Assembly: GCA_030648035.1 (NCBI GenBank) | Contig: JAUSII010000032.1 | Coordinates: forward strand, 1 to 39,747 | Direction: 5' to 3' | From: Deltaproteobacteria bacterium | GTDB taxonomy: Bacteria; UBA10199; SPLOWO2-01-44-7 | Length of the DNA stretch: 39,747 nt | Part shown: positions 18,787 to 28,255 of the stretch, piece by piece | How the letters are laid out: every line of letters begins with the position of its first letter | Position numbering within the stretch: the stretch's first letter is position 1 | The notes under the pieces: model-generated | Database searches by the model: none | The model's input: only the letters and a program-made list of their open reading frames with translations | Told to the model about the DNA's origin: nothing | Program-made: the position numbers and the translations under genes

Positions 18787-20472
18787 ATGGAAGCGAATCA
18801 GATCAAAAAAGGAATAGTAGGGATGGTGGGGATGGCAGGGATCCTCATCAGTATAGGATGTGGAAGTGGCATGGGAGGGTTATCCGAAGCCCAGTCAGTC
18901 ATTAGTAGCCCGACTGGTACCGGTACTCCGACCCAGTCTGGACAAACTGGCGGGGTGACTGTCACCAATACCCATTCCACTCCGAAAGAATTGGGAACCG
19001 GAGATTTACTCTATGTTAATTTGAGTGCCTCCTCTTCCCTCGATTTTGATGGCGTTTCTCAAAGCTCCGAATTTGCCCTGGTGTTGGCCAACACCTCTTC
19101 CAGTAAAGGCAACTTTTCAGTTCAGGTCAGCGGGGATTTCTCCGATGCCGAATTGAATATCTCCAAATCAGTCGATGGAGAAGAAGAGGTGAAAGAAGAA
19201 GAGGGTTCCAATGTCACTGAAATTTTTCACGAAGTATTGCGCTTGAGAGAAAATGAGTTTGAATCCCTGCCGGTTGTCGAAGCCTCTTTTTCAGCCTCCA
19301 AAGCGGTGAGTGGAGCCAGTGCGGATATTTCAGTGGGAGACACCCGCACTTTCAAAGTGCTGTCGGGTTTGACCTCTGCAACCAGCACTGTCGATGTGAG
19401 TGCTGTTGCCGAATGCGTCGGTTCCAACATTGTTTTCTATGTCGATACCCGCGTCGATAACAACATGCTCTGCGCTTCCGATATATCGACCCTTTGCAAT
19501 CAGTTCGATGCGACTGCGGCCAAAGAACAACAGCTTTTGGGCGCCGCCTCGGATGTGAACAATGATGGAAAAACCATTGTCCTCTTCACCCCGCAGGTGA
19601 ACAAGCTGGGAGCGCAGGGTGGTGGTATCGTGACCGGTTTTTTTACCGCGTCTGATCTCTATCCGAACAGCGCCTCGAACCCTTCCAGCAACTATATGGA
19701 AATTCTTTATGTGATGGTTCCCGATCCGAGCGGCATCTATGGAACACCCATCTCCAAAGCTTTTGCGATGTCGAACCTTTTGCCGGCAGTTTTGCCCCAT
19801 GAATTTCAACATGCCATCAGCTATAACCAGCATGTTCTGGTCAACAAGGGTTCGGCGGAAGAATCATGGCTCAATGAAGGGATGTCCCACATTGCCGAGG
19901 ATATTTTTGGACAGAATGTGGAAAATCCTTCCCGCTATGCCATCTATCTCGCCAACCCTTCGGCCTATTCTCTGGTGACAGGCGGTTTTCCTAGCCTCGC
20001 CGCCAGAGGTGCCTCCTATCTTTTCTTGAGATATCTCTACGAACAGAGTGAGAATGGCAGTCAGTTCTTGAGCCGTCTCGATCAGACTTCTGCCAAGGGA
20101 ATCAAAAATATCGAACAGGCTTTTGCCGGACGCTCCAGCGATTTTGACCAATTCGGTGAATTTTTCTTGAGATGGAATGCGGCGCTGGCCATGACCGATG
20201 CCGGTGTCACACAGGATCGCCGGTTCGTCTACCAGGCCCGCGCCAAAGATGCATCAACCGGCAAATGGTCTGGCGTCTGCATTCGTTGCAATGCCGATGA
20301 CAATCGCGGCACCGTGTTGAACGGCACTCCCCTGAAACTCTACAGCAACCAGACTGCAACCACCGCCCAGAGCGCCGCCCGGTTTTTCAAAGTGGCGGGC
20401 GAGACTGGCAAAATGGTTTTCGCCAATGTCAGCGGCGGTGAAGGTTACGGAATTTTGATTCGCACCAAATAA
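18787..20472 (+). CDS. Lipoprotein with M30 (hyicolysin)-like zinc metallopeptidase domain
   Basis: ORF 18760..20472, ATG 18787 with GAGGAAAA upstream. Lipobox-like ISIGC; LPHEFQHAISYNQ...EESWLNEGMSHIAEDIFG gives HExxH plus glutamate motif. Confidence 0.75.
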   Translation: MEANQIKKGIVGMVGMAGILISIGCGSGMGGLSEAQSVISSPTGTGTPTQSGQTGGVTVTNTHSTPKELGTGDLLYVNLSASSSLDFDGVSQSSEFALVLANTSSSKGNFSVQVSGDFSDAELNISKSVDGEEEVKEEEGSNVTEIFHEVLRLRENEFESLPVVEASFSASKAVSGASADISVGDTRTFKVLSGLTSATSTVDVSAVAECVGSNIVFYVDTRVDNNMLCASDISTLCNQFDATAAKEQQLLGAASDVNNDGKTIVLFTPQVNKLGAQGGGIVTGFFTASDLYPNSASNPSSNYMEILYVMVPDPSGIYGTPISKAFAMSNLLPAVLPHEFQHAISYNQHVLVNKGSAEESWLNEGMSHIAEDIFGQNVENPSRYAIYLANPSAYSLVTGGFPSLAARGASYLFLRYLYEQSENGSQFLSRLDQTSAKGIKNIEQAFAGRSSDFDQFGEFFLRWNAALAMTDAGVTQDRRFVYQARAKDASTGKWSGVCIRCNADDNRGTVLNGTPLKLYSNQTATTAQSAARFFKVAGETGKMVFANVSGGEGYGILIRTK

Positions 20473-20503
20473 ACCGAAGCGCCTCGCTTCATTTGTCTCA
20501 ATT

Positions 20504-20538
20504 CTCCGGCTCAAGCTAAACTTGAGCCGGATTTTTTT
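20504..20538 (+). terminator. Rho-independent terminator
   Basis: CCGGCTCAAG-CTAAA-CTTGAGCCGG followed by ATTTTTTT. Confidence 0.9.
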
Positions 20539-20596
20539 AGCCCATTCGCTGTATTTCAACTTCCTATCAGGGAGAAAGCGTTATAATAGGATTTTC

Positions 20597-21790
20597 ATGA
20601 AACAGAGGGCGCTTTTTTTGGGATTATTTTTTGCTCTTTTCATGACCCCAGCATGGGCGGGCACCATAAATGGGGGATATGCCAACGGTCTCTATATTCA
20701 GACCGATGACGAAAAATACAGACTCAAATTTAATTTTCAGCTTCAACCCCAATACCAATTTTTATCGATCGATCATCAGGGAGATGTCAGCACTTTCCAA
20801 TTAAGGCGTGCCAAGATTTTTTTCTCCGGGCATGCTTTTACAAAACCACTCACATATCAGTTTGAATTTGATCTGGCGAGTGGTCGGACTTTTACAGTCT
20901 CTCCCGGGCGCGCAGATAGCGGTCCCTCCCTTCAAGATGCTTTTCTAAACTATGCTTTTAGCGATGCCTTGAAAGTGAGAGTGGGCCAATTCAAGGTCTA
21001 TTTCAGCCGTGAAGAATTGAGCTACACAAGTCATTTGCAGTTTGTCGATTTGTCGCTGACGAATGAAGTGTTCAGCTTTCATCGCGACATTGGCGTGGCC
21101 TTGCACGGTACTTTGGACGATAAAAAATGGGAGTATGCTTTTTATGTCATGGATGATGGCAGTAACCGCAATGCCGCCAATAAAAACAAAGCCGTGCTTT
21201 TGGGAGGGCGGTTCTTATGGAATATTCTGGGTGAGCCAGCTTATGCCATGGGAGACATCAATTATTCCGAAAGCGATATCAGCCACTCCGAAACGCCGCA
21301 ATTGGCTGTTGCTGTGGCCAGCAATTTTAATCGGGTGCGTCCCATTCAAACAGCGTCCGATAATTCTGTCTCTTCCGCAACCTCCGATGTTATTTATCGC
21401 TATCGCGGTTTGTCGGCTCTGGGGATTGGCTACTACACAACCAATTTAAATCTGGATACGCAGACGTTTGGTTATCTGGGGCAAGTGGGCTATTTTTTAA
21501 TCCCAAAACATTTTGAAGTCGCTTCCCGTTATGCAGGCGTGATGCCTTCTGGTCCATCAGACTCCAACGGATATGAAATCGGCTTTGATTTGAATTATTA
21601 TTTTTATGGGCATAAATTAAAATTGCAGGCCGATTATAATATATTGATCAACAGCCCGCTTGTTTACGGAGCGGGTGGTGCGGCTGGTGTATCGTTACCC
21701 AATAATATTGTGACGACAGGGGGCGCTCCCGGCTTTAATGCAGGACAAGACGACCACCAGGCGCGACTGCAGTTGCAACTTTATTTATGA
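20597..21790 (+). CDS. Phosphate-selective porin O/P-like outer membrane protein
   Basis: Signal peptide MKQRALFLGLFFALFMTPAWA; FQLRRAKIFFSGHAF, LKVRVGQFKVYFSREEL; C-terminal aromatic-alternating strand ARLQLQLYL. ATG 20597. Confidence 0.8.
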   Translation: MKQRALFLGLFFALFMTPAWAGTINGGYANGLYIQTDDEKYRLKFNFQLQPQYQFLSIDHQGDVSTFQLRRAKIFFSGHAFTKPLTYQFEFDLASGRTFTVSPGRADSGPSLQDAFLNYAFSDALKVRVGQFKVYFSREELSYTSHLQFVDLSLTNEVFSFHRDIGVALHGTLDDKKWEYAFYVMDDGSNRNAANKNKAVLLGGRFLWNILGEPAYAMGDINYSESDISHSETPQLAVAVASNFNRVRPIQTASDNSVSSATSDVIYRYRGLSALGIGYYTTNLNLDTQTFGYLGQVGYFLIPKHFEVASRYAGVMPSGPSDSNGYEIGFDLNYYFYGHKLKLQADYNILINSPLVYGAGGAAGVSLPNNIVTTGGAPGFNAGQDDHQARLQLQLYL

Positions 21791-21825
21791 TGAAAGAAGT
21801 GAAGATCAGACGGAGGAAATAAACA

Positions 21826-23016
21826 ATGTACGGCAAACTCAAAAATATTTTGCAGCAGAAGATTGTGGAGATGAAATCGGAGGGGCTCTATAAAGAAGAG
21901 CGGCAGGTGTTGTCTCCGCAGAGTGCCGAAATTCAGGTGAAGCAGGGTGAGGTCTTGAATTTTTGCGCCAATAATTATCTGGGTTTGGCAGACAACAAAG
22001 AACTGTGCGAAGCCGCCAAGGCCTCTCTGGATGAGCGGGGTTTTGGGATGTCTTCGGTTCGCTTTATCTGTGGCACCACCGATCTTCACAAAAAACTCGA
22101 AGCGACCATTGCCCGATTTTTCAAAATGGAAGATGCCATTTTATATTCCTCCTGCTTCGATGCCAACGGTGGGCTTTTTGAAACGTTGCTCGGAGAAGAA
22201 GATGCCATCATCAGCGATGAATTGAATCACGCCTCCATCATCGATGGCATAAGACTTTGCAAGGCCCAGCGCTATCGCTACAAAAATTCCGACATGAATG
22301 ATCTGGAATCCAAATTGAAAGAGGCGACCGACAAGGGGGCAAAGCTCAAGATGATTGCAACCGATGGTGTCTTCTCGATGGATGGATATATTGCCAAGCT
22401 CGATCAGGTCTGTGATCTGGCCGAAAAATACGATGCGCTGGTAATGGTGGATGATTCTCACGCCACCGGCTTTGTCGGCAAGACCGGTCGCGGTGCTCTG
22501 GAGCATTGTGGTGTTTTGGGTCGTGTCGATATTGTCACCTCGACTTTGGGCAAGGCGCTGGGCGGTGCCACGGGCGGGTTCACGGTGGCGCACAAAGAGA
22601 TCATCGACTATCTGCGCAATCGATCGCGCCCTTATCTTTTTTCCAACACCGTGGCGCTGGCGGTTGTTGCCGCATCACTGAAAGTTTTTGAATTGCTCGA
22701 TCGCTCGACGGAGTTGAGAGATCGTCTTGAAGAGAGCACAAAATATTTTCGCCAGAAAATGAAAGAGGCGGGGTTCAATATTCTGGAAGGAACGCATCCC
22801 ATCTGTCCGGTGATGTTGGGCGATGCCAAACTGGCGCAAAATGTGGCGCGCGATTTATTGAACGAAGGCATTTATGTGATCGGTTTTTCCTATCCGGTTG
22901 TTCCCAAAGACAAAGCGCGCATCCGCGTGCAAATATCCGCTGCGCATACACACGCGCATCTTGATAAAGCGATTGGGGCTTTCATCAAAGTCGGACAGAA
23001 ATATCAAGTGATCTAG
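21826..23016 (+). CDS. kbl: Glycine C-acetyltransferase (2-amino-3-ketobutyrate CoA ligase)
   Basis: [57 protein letters not shown]: alpha-oxoamine synthase most like Kbl. Confidence 0.9.
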   Translation: MYGKLKNILQQKIVEMKSEGLYKEERQVLSPQSAEIQVKQGEVLNFCANNYLGLADNKELCEAAKASLDERGFGMSSVRFICGTTDLHKKLEATIARFFKMEDAILYSSCFDANGGLFETLLGEEDAIISDELNHASIIDGIRLCKAQRYRYKNSDMNDLESKLKEATDKGAKLKMIATDGVFSMDGYIAKLDQVCDLAEKYDALVMVDDSHATGFVGKTGRGALEHCGVLGRVDIVTSTLGKALGGATGGFTVAHKEIIDYLRNRSRPYLFSNTVALAVVAASLKVFELLDRSTELRDRLEESTKYFRQKMKEAGFNILEGTHPICPVMLGDAKLAQNVARDLLNEGIYVIGFSYPVVPKDKARIRVQISAAHTHAHLDKAIGAFIKVGQKYQVI

Positions 23017-23019
23017 TCC

Positions 23020-23095
23020 TGTCATTGCGAGGCCCCGAAGGGGTCGTGGCAATCCCGCGAATCATCGGGATTGCTTCGCTACGCTCGCAATGACA
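23020..23095. repeat. 76-bp palindromic repeat, copy 2
   Basis: TGTCATTGCGAG...CTCGCAATGACA, CCCC-GAA-GGGG hairpin, GCAATCCCG..CGGGATTGC hairpin; lies between convergent kbl and aroC. Confidence 0.9.
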
Positions 23096-23100
23096 ACTCG

Positions 23101-24117
23101 CTAAATCACGAGCGAAATTTTTTGCGCTCTCAAAGAAAAATCGCACAAGACAATCGCCATCATTGCTTCGACAAGTGGCAATGCGCGCGGGATGGGGCAG
23201 GGGTCGAAGCGGCCTTTGGTTTCTAGCGTGATCTGTTTTCCGGTTTTCAGATCGATCGTCTCTTGTGATTTTGAAATCGAGGCAATTGGTTTGAAACTGA
23301 CGCGGGCAATGAGCGGCATGCCGCTCGACAATCCACCCAAGATGCCACCGGCGTTGTTGGTTTTTGAAATTATTTTTTCGTTTTCAAATGTGAAGGCGTC
23401 GTTGTTTTGCGAGCCCATCAGACGTGCGGCGTCAAATCCGCTTCCGAATTCCACTCCTTTGACGGCCGGCAATGCAAACAGCGCTTTGGCCAGCTCGCCA
23501 TCGAGATTATCAAAGACCGGTTCGCCCAAGCCGACGGGCAATCCCAGTGCAGATCCTTCGATAACGCCACCGACCGTATCACCTTCTTTTAAAGCCTCTT
23601 CAATTCGCAGATTCATTTTGTCGGGATCCGTTACTCCGCCGATCTCGACAATGCGCGCGGCGATTGCAACGCCAATCGTTTGCAAAAGTTGTTTGGCCAC
23701 TGCACCCGCCATCACAAAACCGGCGGTGATCCTCGCCGAGAACCGGCCACCGCCACGATAATCTTCGAAGCCGCCATATTTGATGTGCGCGGTGTAGTCG
23801 GCATGGCCCGGGCGCGGCGTGAAGCGGCGTTTGTCGTATTCGGAAGAATCGACATCTTCGTTCCAGATCACAAGACACAAGGGCGCACCGGTAGTCAGAC
23901 CGTTATGAATGCCCGACAAAATTTCGAAGGCATCGGTTTCGTTTCTGGGTGTGGTGTGTGCCCCTTGTCCCGGCTTGCGGCGATCGAGATCTTGGGCGAT
24001 GGCGTCGATGTCTATTTTCAAACCGGCCGGACAGCCGTCGATCACCACGCCGATGGATGGGCCGTGGCTTTCGCCAAAGCTGGTGACCTGAAATATTTTA
24101 CCGAAAGAATTGCTCAT
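23101..24117 (-). CDS. aroC: Chorismate synthase
   Basis: ORF 23101..24240; start moved to [32 protein letters not shown]. Motifs [43 protein letters not shown]. Confidence 0.95.
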   Translation of the reverse strand: MSNSFGKIFQVTSFGESHGPSIGVVIDGCPAGLKIDIDAIAQDLDRRKPGQGAHTTPRNETDAFEILSGIHNGLTTGAPLCLVIWNEDVDSSEYDKRRFTPRPGHADYTAHIKYGGFEDYRGGGRFSARITAGFVMAGAVAKQLLQTIGVAIAARIVEIGGVTDPDKMNLRIEEALKEGDTVGGVIEGSALGLPVGLGEPVFDNLDGELAKALFALPAVKGVEFGSGFDAARLMGSQNNDAFTFENEKIISKTNNAGGILGGLSSGMPLIARVSFKPIASISKSQETIDLKTGKQITLETKGRFDPCPIPRALPLVEAMMAIVLCDFSLRAQKISLVI

Positions 24118-25129
24118 AGAATTTCCAAAAATCGGGAAATGATTTATTGACAGCTTCCGGGTGCTTGTACTCAAAACGCCATTGTTTGGCCAGCGCCAAA
24201 ACAGCGGCGGCCATGACGATGCGGTGATCTTTGGAATCAATCACAGAGCCATTGTGCGCCTTCAGCACCGTCTCCATTTCGGCTGGCCGGTCCGATTCTT
24301 TATTTTTGAGGCGCTCTGTTCCCTCAAAGTGGCTCTCTCCTTCTGCCAGATGGGTCAGCACCGAAACAATCGGATAGAGATCGGGAGTATGTCCAAAATT
24401 CCACGAGATATTTTTAAGTCTGGAGGGATTAACCACAAGATGATCTTTTTCACATTTAAAATTTCCCCCCATCTCTTTGACAATCGACAGAATCGCCATG
24501 TCTCCCTGCAAACTTTTCGGATTTAAATTTTTGAGAATAATTTTTTTGTGTAGCAATCCCATCGCCATCAAAAATGCCGCGGAAGACCAGTCGCCTTCCA
24601 CGACATAAGTGCACGGTTTGTAGCTCTGTGGTTCGATAACATCCCGCGAGGTATCCACGCCGAACTTTTTCTGAACATCCATCGTCATCTCAATATACGA
24701 TTTGGAAACCGGTGATGTTTTTATTTCCAGAGTGGTCGGTGTTTTTCCAAGAGGCGCCGCCAACAACAGTCCGGAGAAATATTGTGAGCTCTCCTGAATA
24801 TCGGGTCGCCCACCTCTTTCCAAAAGCCGTGGTGTGCCAGTGAAGGTGCATGGGATTTTCAGAAAATCGGTGATGGCAGTGAGAAAGCGAAGTGTGGTTC
24901 CCGATGCATTGCAATCGAGAGGCGCTGTTGGAGTTTTAAAAGTGCCGCCGTGAATGATCCATTCGTTTTTTTTCTGTTCTATCGGAATACCTAATTGTTC
25001 GAGAACCCGCAGAGTGGCGAGTGTATCTTCACACACAAGGGGGTTGACGATGCAACTTTCGCCGTGCGCGAGCGCCGCACATACGAGAGCGCGATGGGTG
25101 AGGCTTTTGGAGGGGGGGACAGTGATCAT
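24098..25129 (-). CDS. aroA: 3-phosphoshikimate 1-carboxyvinyltransferase (EPSP synthase), unusually compact
   Basis: 343 aa; [71 protein letters not shown]. Confidence 0.88.
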   Translation of the reverse strand: MITVPPSKSLTHRALVCAALAHGESCIVNPLVCEDTLATLRVLEQLGIPIEQKKNEWIIHGGTFKTPTAPLDCNASGTTLRFLTAITDFLKIPCTFTGTPRLLERGGRPDIQESSQYFSGLLLAAPLGKTPTTLEIKTSPVSKSYIEMTMDVQKKFGVDTSRDVIEPQSYKPCTYVVEGDWSSAAFLMAMGLLHKKIILKNLNPKSLQGDMAILSIVKEMGGNFKCEKDHLVVNPSRLKNISWNFGHTPDLYPIVSVLTHLAEGESHFEGTERLKNKESDRPAEMETVLKAHNGSVIDSKDHRIVMAAAVLALAKQWRFEYKHPEAVNKSFPDFWKFYEQFFR

Positions 25130-25139
25130 GTTTCATGTT

Positions 25140-25207
25140 TGTCATCCTGAGGCGAAGCCGAAGGATCCCGACGATTAACGGGATTCTTCGCTGCGCTCAG
25201 AATGACA
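25140..25207. repeat. 68-bp palindromic repeat, diverged (TGTCATCCTGAG...CTCAGAATGACA)
   Basis: Near-perfect outer arms, GGC-GAA-GCC mini-hairpin and GGATCCCG..CGGGATTC hairpin: same layout as copies 1 and 2. Confidence 0.8.
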
Positions 25208-25218
25208 ACCATCATTGT

Positions 25219-25290
25219 GGGCCCTCCAGGATTCGAACCTGGGACCGATCGGTTATGAGCCGACAGCTCTAACCGCTGAGCTAAGGGCCC
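25219..25290 (-). tRNA. tRNA-Ile2 (CAU anticodon; lysidine-type)
   Basis: GGGCCCTTAGCTCAGCGGTTAGAGCTGTCGGCTCATAACCGATCGGTCCCAGGTTCGAATCCTGGAGGGCCC folds as a cloverleaf; anticodon CAT. Overall similarity to E. coli ileX favours Ile2 over Met. CCA not encoded. Confidence 0.9.
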
Positions 25291-25317
25291 TAATACAATT
25301 TGCCCTCACTAACATTC

Positions 25318-26133
25318 TTACCCGGGTGAGGCAATTGTAAAGGGGTTGGAGAGGGTGGCGTCGGGCATTTCGGGGGAGGGCTTGTTGCAGAAGGAGGCTT
25401 TTATTTTAAGCTTTTCGCCGTAGGGTATTTTCCCCTCCAAGAGGGAAAGTGAAAAATTTTGACCCTCTTCCCGCTTTTGAATCATCAGACAGTCTGGCGT
25501 GTTCGGCAACGAGACGGTGGCGATTGTTTTTCCATCCCTTTGGATCTCCAGATTTTTTTTGATACCGAAAGGATATTCGGTGATGCGGACAATATTAAAC
25601 ACCACCGCTTCTCCCGGCTGGTAGATGTCAAACAAGGTGGTGAGCCAGATTGTTTTGTTATGGAGTGAAATGTCGGTACCTACCTTGGAACTCTTTTCAT
25701 CCCAGAAACGGGGAGGGCCGGTGTCAATATGGACCGCATCTCCATGATAGAAGCCGACCCCGCAACAGTTTAAGGTGCGCACATAATCCCAGATTGTTTT
25801 GGCCGGCACCCCCTTCATCACAAAATCGGCCGCCATCCCCTCCATGTGCAGACTGGCTTTGCCTGCAAGACGGCCCTGTCGGCGGAGTCCGTCGTTATAT
25901 TCGGGACTGCGATAACCGGAAAGAATCTTGATCTTCTCATTTCGACTCCCCCAATGTTCCTCCAGATAATCGAGCAGTGCGATCAGGCGGCCAGAAAAAT
26001 GGTCCAATTTTTTTTGCCCCCCTTCCACTTGCAGTTTGCCGTCTCCGCTGTAAAAAAAACGGTCAGCTTCGAGGGCCCAGCCCTTCGGGGTCAGAGAGAG
26101 AAAAAAACAGAGGCAAAACAGGCGTAAAGTCAT
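25318..26133 (-). CDS. Secreted peptidase M15/DUF882 (YcbK-like) protein
   Basis: Signal peptide; ILSGYRSPEYND, SLHMEGMAADF, GVGFYHGDAVHIDTGPPRFW. Confidence 0.8.
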   Translation of the reverse strand: MTLRLFCLCFFLSLTPKGWALEADRFFYSGDGKLQVEGGQKKLDHFSGRLIALLDYLEEHWGSRNEKIKILSGYRSPEYNDGLRRQGRLAGKASLHMEGMAADFVMKGVPAKTIWDYVRTLNCCGVGFYHGDAVHIDTGPPRFWDEKSSKVGTDISLHNKTIWLTTLFDIYQPGEAVVFNIVRITEYPFGIKKNLEIQRDGKTIATVSLPNTPDCLMIQKREEGQNFSLSLLEGKIPYGEKLKIKASFCNKPSPEMPDATLSNPFTIASPG

Positions 26134-26194
26134 CCCGTTTTCTTAACACACAGAGTTGACTTATTTCAACAAAGAGCTTAAGAGGAGCGCTCAA

Positions 26195-26926
26195 ATGACG
26201 ATCGATTTTAAACAATATCTCCCCCAACTGAAAGAATTGCAGGAACTAGATCGCCGTATCCGCCAAATCGAATTCGACCTGGTCCTCATTCCAGAACAGC
26301 TTCACACCTCCGGAGCCGATTATCTAACCATAGCCCACTCTCTAAAGGAGAAAGAGGGCCAGTGCGAAGCCATGACCGAGGAACGTCTCAATCTGGAGAC
26401 CGCAGTCAAAGAAACTACGGCAAAAGTACTGGATCGTGAAAAAAGAGTCTATGCCATCAAGACCCAGAAGGAATATCAGGCAACCCTGAAGGAAATCGCA
26501 CAGATGAAGCAGGATAATAAAGCCAGAGATGAGCGTATTCTGGTCCTTTTGGCAGGGACTGAAAAAATAAATGAAGAAATCACGCAACTAAAATCGCAGA
26601 TCACCGATAAGGAGAGTGGGTACAGACAGATTGAAGGTGAGCTCAAAAAGAAGCAGGGGGATCTCGAAACAGAACGGTCCAGTATCAGCGAGAGACGGCC
26701 GGCTCTTTTGGAGGAGTTGCCCGCAGAGATTTTAAAGAAATACGATTTTATAAGAAGGAGCTACCCCGATCCGGTGGCGGGAGTGAAGCGGGAGATATGC
26801 CAAGGATGCAATATGAACATCCCGCCCCAATTGTATAATGAAATGTTAAGGGTGATGGATTTGAGAAACTGTCCCAACTGTCACCGGTTAATTTATGTGG
26901 TAGTGGAAGAAAAAAAAACAAAATAG
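26195..26926 (+). CDS. C4-type zinc ribbon domain protein with N-terminal coiled coil
   Basis: ORF 26156..26926, ATG 26195 with AGAGGAG upstream; coiled coil then CQGCNMNIPPQLYNEMLR...CPNCHRLIYV. Confidence 0.88.
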   Translation: MTIDFKQYLPQLKELQELDRRIRQIEFDLVLIPEQLHTSGADYLTIAHSLKEKEGQCEAMTEERLNLETAVKETTAKVLDREKRVYAIKTQKEYQATLKEIAQMKQDNKARDERILVLLAGTEKINEEITQLKSQITDKESGYRQIEGELKKKQGDLETERSSISERRPALLEELPAEILKKYDFIRRSYPDPVAGVKREICQGCNMNIPPQLYNEMLRVMDLRNCPNCHRLIYVVVEEKKTK

Positions 26927-26940
26927 TTTAGGAGGATATT

Positions 26941-27285
26941 ATGGAAATCAAAATCATGCCCAAAGAAACTCTGGCCGAACTTCTTTTTTTCATTTCGGAG
27001 AATGAGGCGTTTGAGTCGGTTAAAAATCTGCTGGCCGATGGTGTTACGGTCCAGGAAGTTCGAAGCGCCTTGAGAGAGGTGGCGGAAGGCCTCCATCGCG
27101 AAGCGGCCGCCGAATTGGCAGGCCAATACAATGCACAAAAAGATGCCCGCTTGAGCAAAGAGGCCAAGACAATCATTTCTTATTTGTCTCCGGGCGAAGA
27201 AAAGTCCCTGCTGTCGGCTTTCGGGTTGATTGAAAAAACAAAATCGGCTTTGCAGACCCAAACCCATTCCAAATCAAAACAGTGA
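26941..27285 (+). CDS. Conserved hypothetical protein
   Basis: 114 aa ORF with AGGAGG upstream, between the zinc-ribbon gene and rnhA with a 4-nt overlap. Confidence 0.65.
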   Translation: MEIKIMPKETLAELLFFISENEAFESVKNLLADGVTVQEVRSALREVAEGLHREAAAELAGQYNAQKDARLSKEAKTIISYLSPGEEKSLLSAFGLIEKTKSALQTQTHSKSKQ

Positions 27286-27692
27286 AATCGTTCACAATCT
27301 ATACCGATGGCGCCGCTCGTGGAAATCCAGGGCCGGCTGGGGCGGGTTGGGTTATTCTCGATGCCCATGGCAAGCTGCTGGTGGAGAATAAAAAATATCT
27401 TGGGGAATTGACTAATAATCAGGCCGAATATCAGGCATTGTTGCTGGCGTTGAATGAAATGCAAAAAATGGGGACAGGTTCTTTGGTGCTCTGCTCCGAT
27501 TCGGAGCTGATGGTTCGTCAGTTGAAGGGGGAATACAAAGTGAAGAACGAAGGATTGAAGCCCCTGTTTCGCGAAGCGGTCTTGATTCTTTCCAGGTTTG
27601 AAGGACATCATTTGAAACATATTCCCCGTGAACAAAACGGGGAGGCCGATCGATTGGCCAACGAAGCCATCGATGGACATTTTGGGCAATAA
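27282..27692 (+). CDS. Ribonuclease HI-family protein
   Basis: YTDGAARGNPGPAGAGWVI, GELTNNQAEYQALLLAL, LVLCSDSELMVRQLKGEYKVKN, REQNGEADRLANEAID. Confidence 0.93.
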   Translation: MKSFTIYTDGAARGNPGPAGAGWVILDAHGKLLVENKKYLGELTNNQAEYQALLLALNEMQKMGTGSLVLCSDSELMVRQLKGEYKVKNEGLKPLFREAVLILSRFEGHHLKHIPREQNGEADRLANEAIDGHFGQ

Positions 27693-27704
27693 TGTTTTTT
27701 GAAA

Positions 27705-28072
27705 TGTGGGATCGGATGATCGCGGTCTTGGGGCAACCCAAGGTCGAGGAAAGTCCGGGCTCCTGAAGGACACCGTGATGGGTAACGCCCATCCCCTCTG
27801 CTTCGGCGGAGGGAGGAATAGTGCCACAGAGACGAGTCTGCGTTTTGTCGGGGTAACCCGGCAGGGCGCAGGGTGAAACGCGGTAAACTCCACGGGGAGC
27901 AAGACCAAATAGGTTCTGCTTATCAGCTGGTCCGGCGAATTCTTCCTTTTAGCTTAAGCGAAGGAAGGTGGCAGAACGGGTAGGTTGCTAGAGCCTGATG
28001 GCAACATCAGGCCCAGAGGAATGATCATCACGCCCCACAAGGGCGGACAGAACCCGGCTTACAGATCCCACA
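27705..28072 (+). ncRNA. rnpB: RNase P RNA, bacterial class A
   Basis: GAGGAAAGTCCGGGCTCC, GTGCCACAGAGACGAG, GGGTGAAACGCGGTAAACTCCACGGGGAGCAAGACCAAATAGG, AACGGGTAGGTTGCTAGAGCC, AGAGGAATGATCATCACG, ACAGAACCCGGCTTACAGATCCCACA; termini TGTGGGAT/ATCCCACA pair as P1. Confidence 0.97.
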
Positions 28073-28085
28073 TTTTATTTTTTCA

Positions 28086-28122
28086 AGAAGGACGCCTTTT
28101 AAAAAGGGCGTCCTTTTTTATT
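28086..28122 (+). terminator. Rho-independent terminator downstream of rnpB
   Basis: AAGGACGCCTTTTAAAAAGGGCGTCCTTTTTT stem-loop with T-tract. Confidence 0.88.
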
Positions 28123-28224
28123 TTTGTTGTGCCCCATTTGATCCATCGTGTGCGCAACGACTCCATCCGAAAAATTTTCCCAAAAAAATACCTTCATATT
28201 TTGGTGAGTTGCAATTTTTAAAAG

Positions 28225-28242
28225 TTGGCACGGTTCCTGCTT
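28225..28242 (+). promoter_or_regulatory. Sigma-54 (-24/-12)-like promoter
   Basis: TTGGCACGGTTCCTGCTT: GG (28227-28) N10 GC (28239-40); closely resembles the element at 18733. Confidence 0.65.
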
Positions 28243-28255
28243 TGTGAGGGACCGT

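Noticed and set aside
20522-20596. N-terminal extension of the porin ORF
   Set aside because: The called start falls in the terminator stem; ATG 20597 gives a good signal peptide.
24118-24240. N-terminal extension of aroC ([12 protein letters not shown]...)
   Set aside because: Lies within aroA coding sequence; the conserved AroC start is [19 protein letters not shown].
27180-27908. 242-aa minus-strand ORF across the RNase HI gene and the 5' half of rnpB
   Set aside because: Overlaps a structural RNA and a clear coding gene; no domain.
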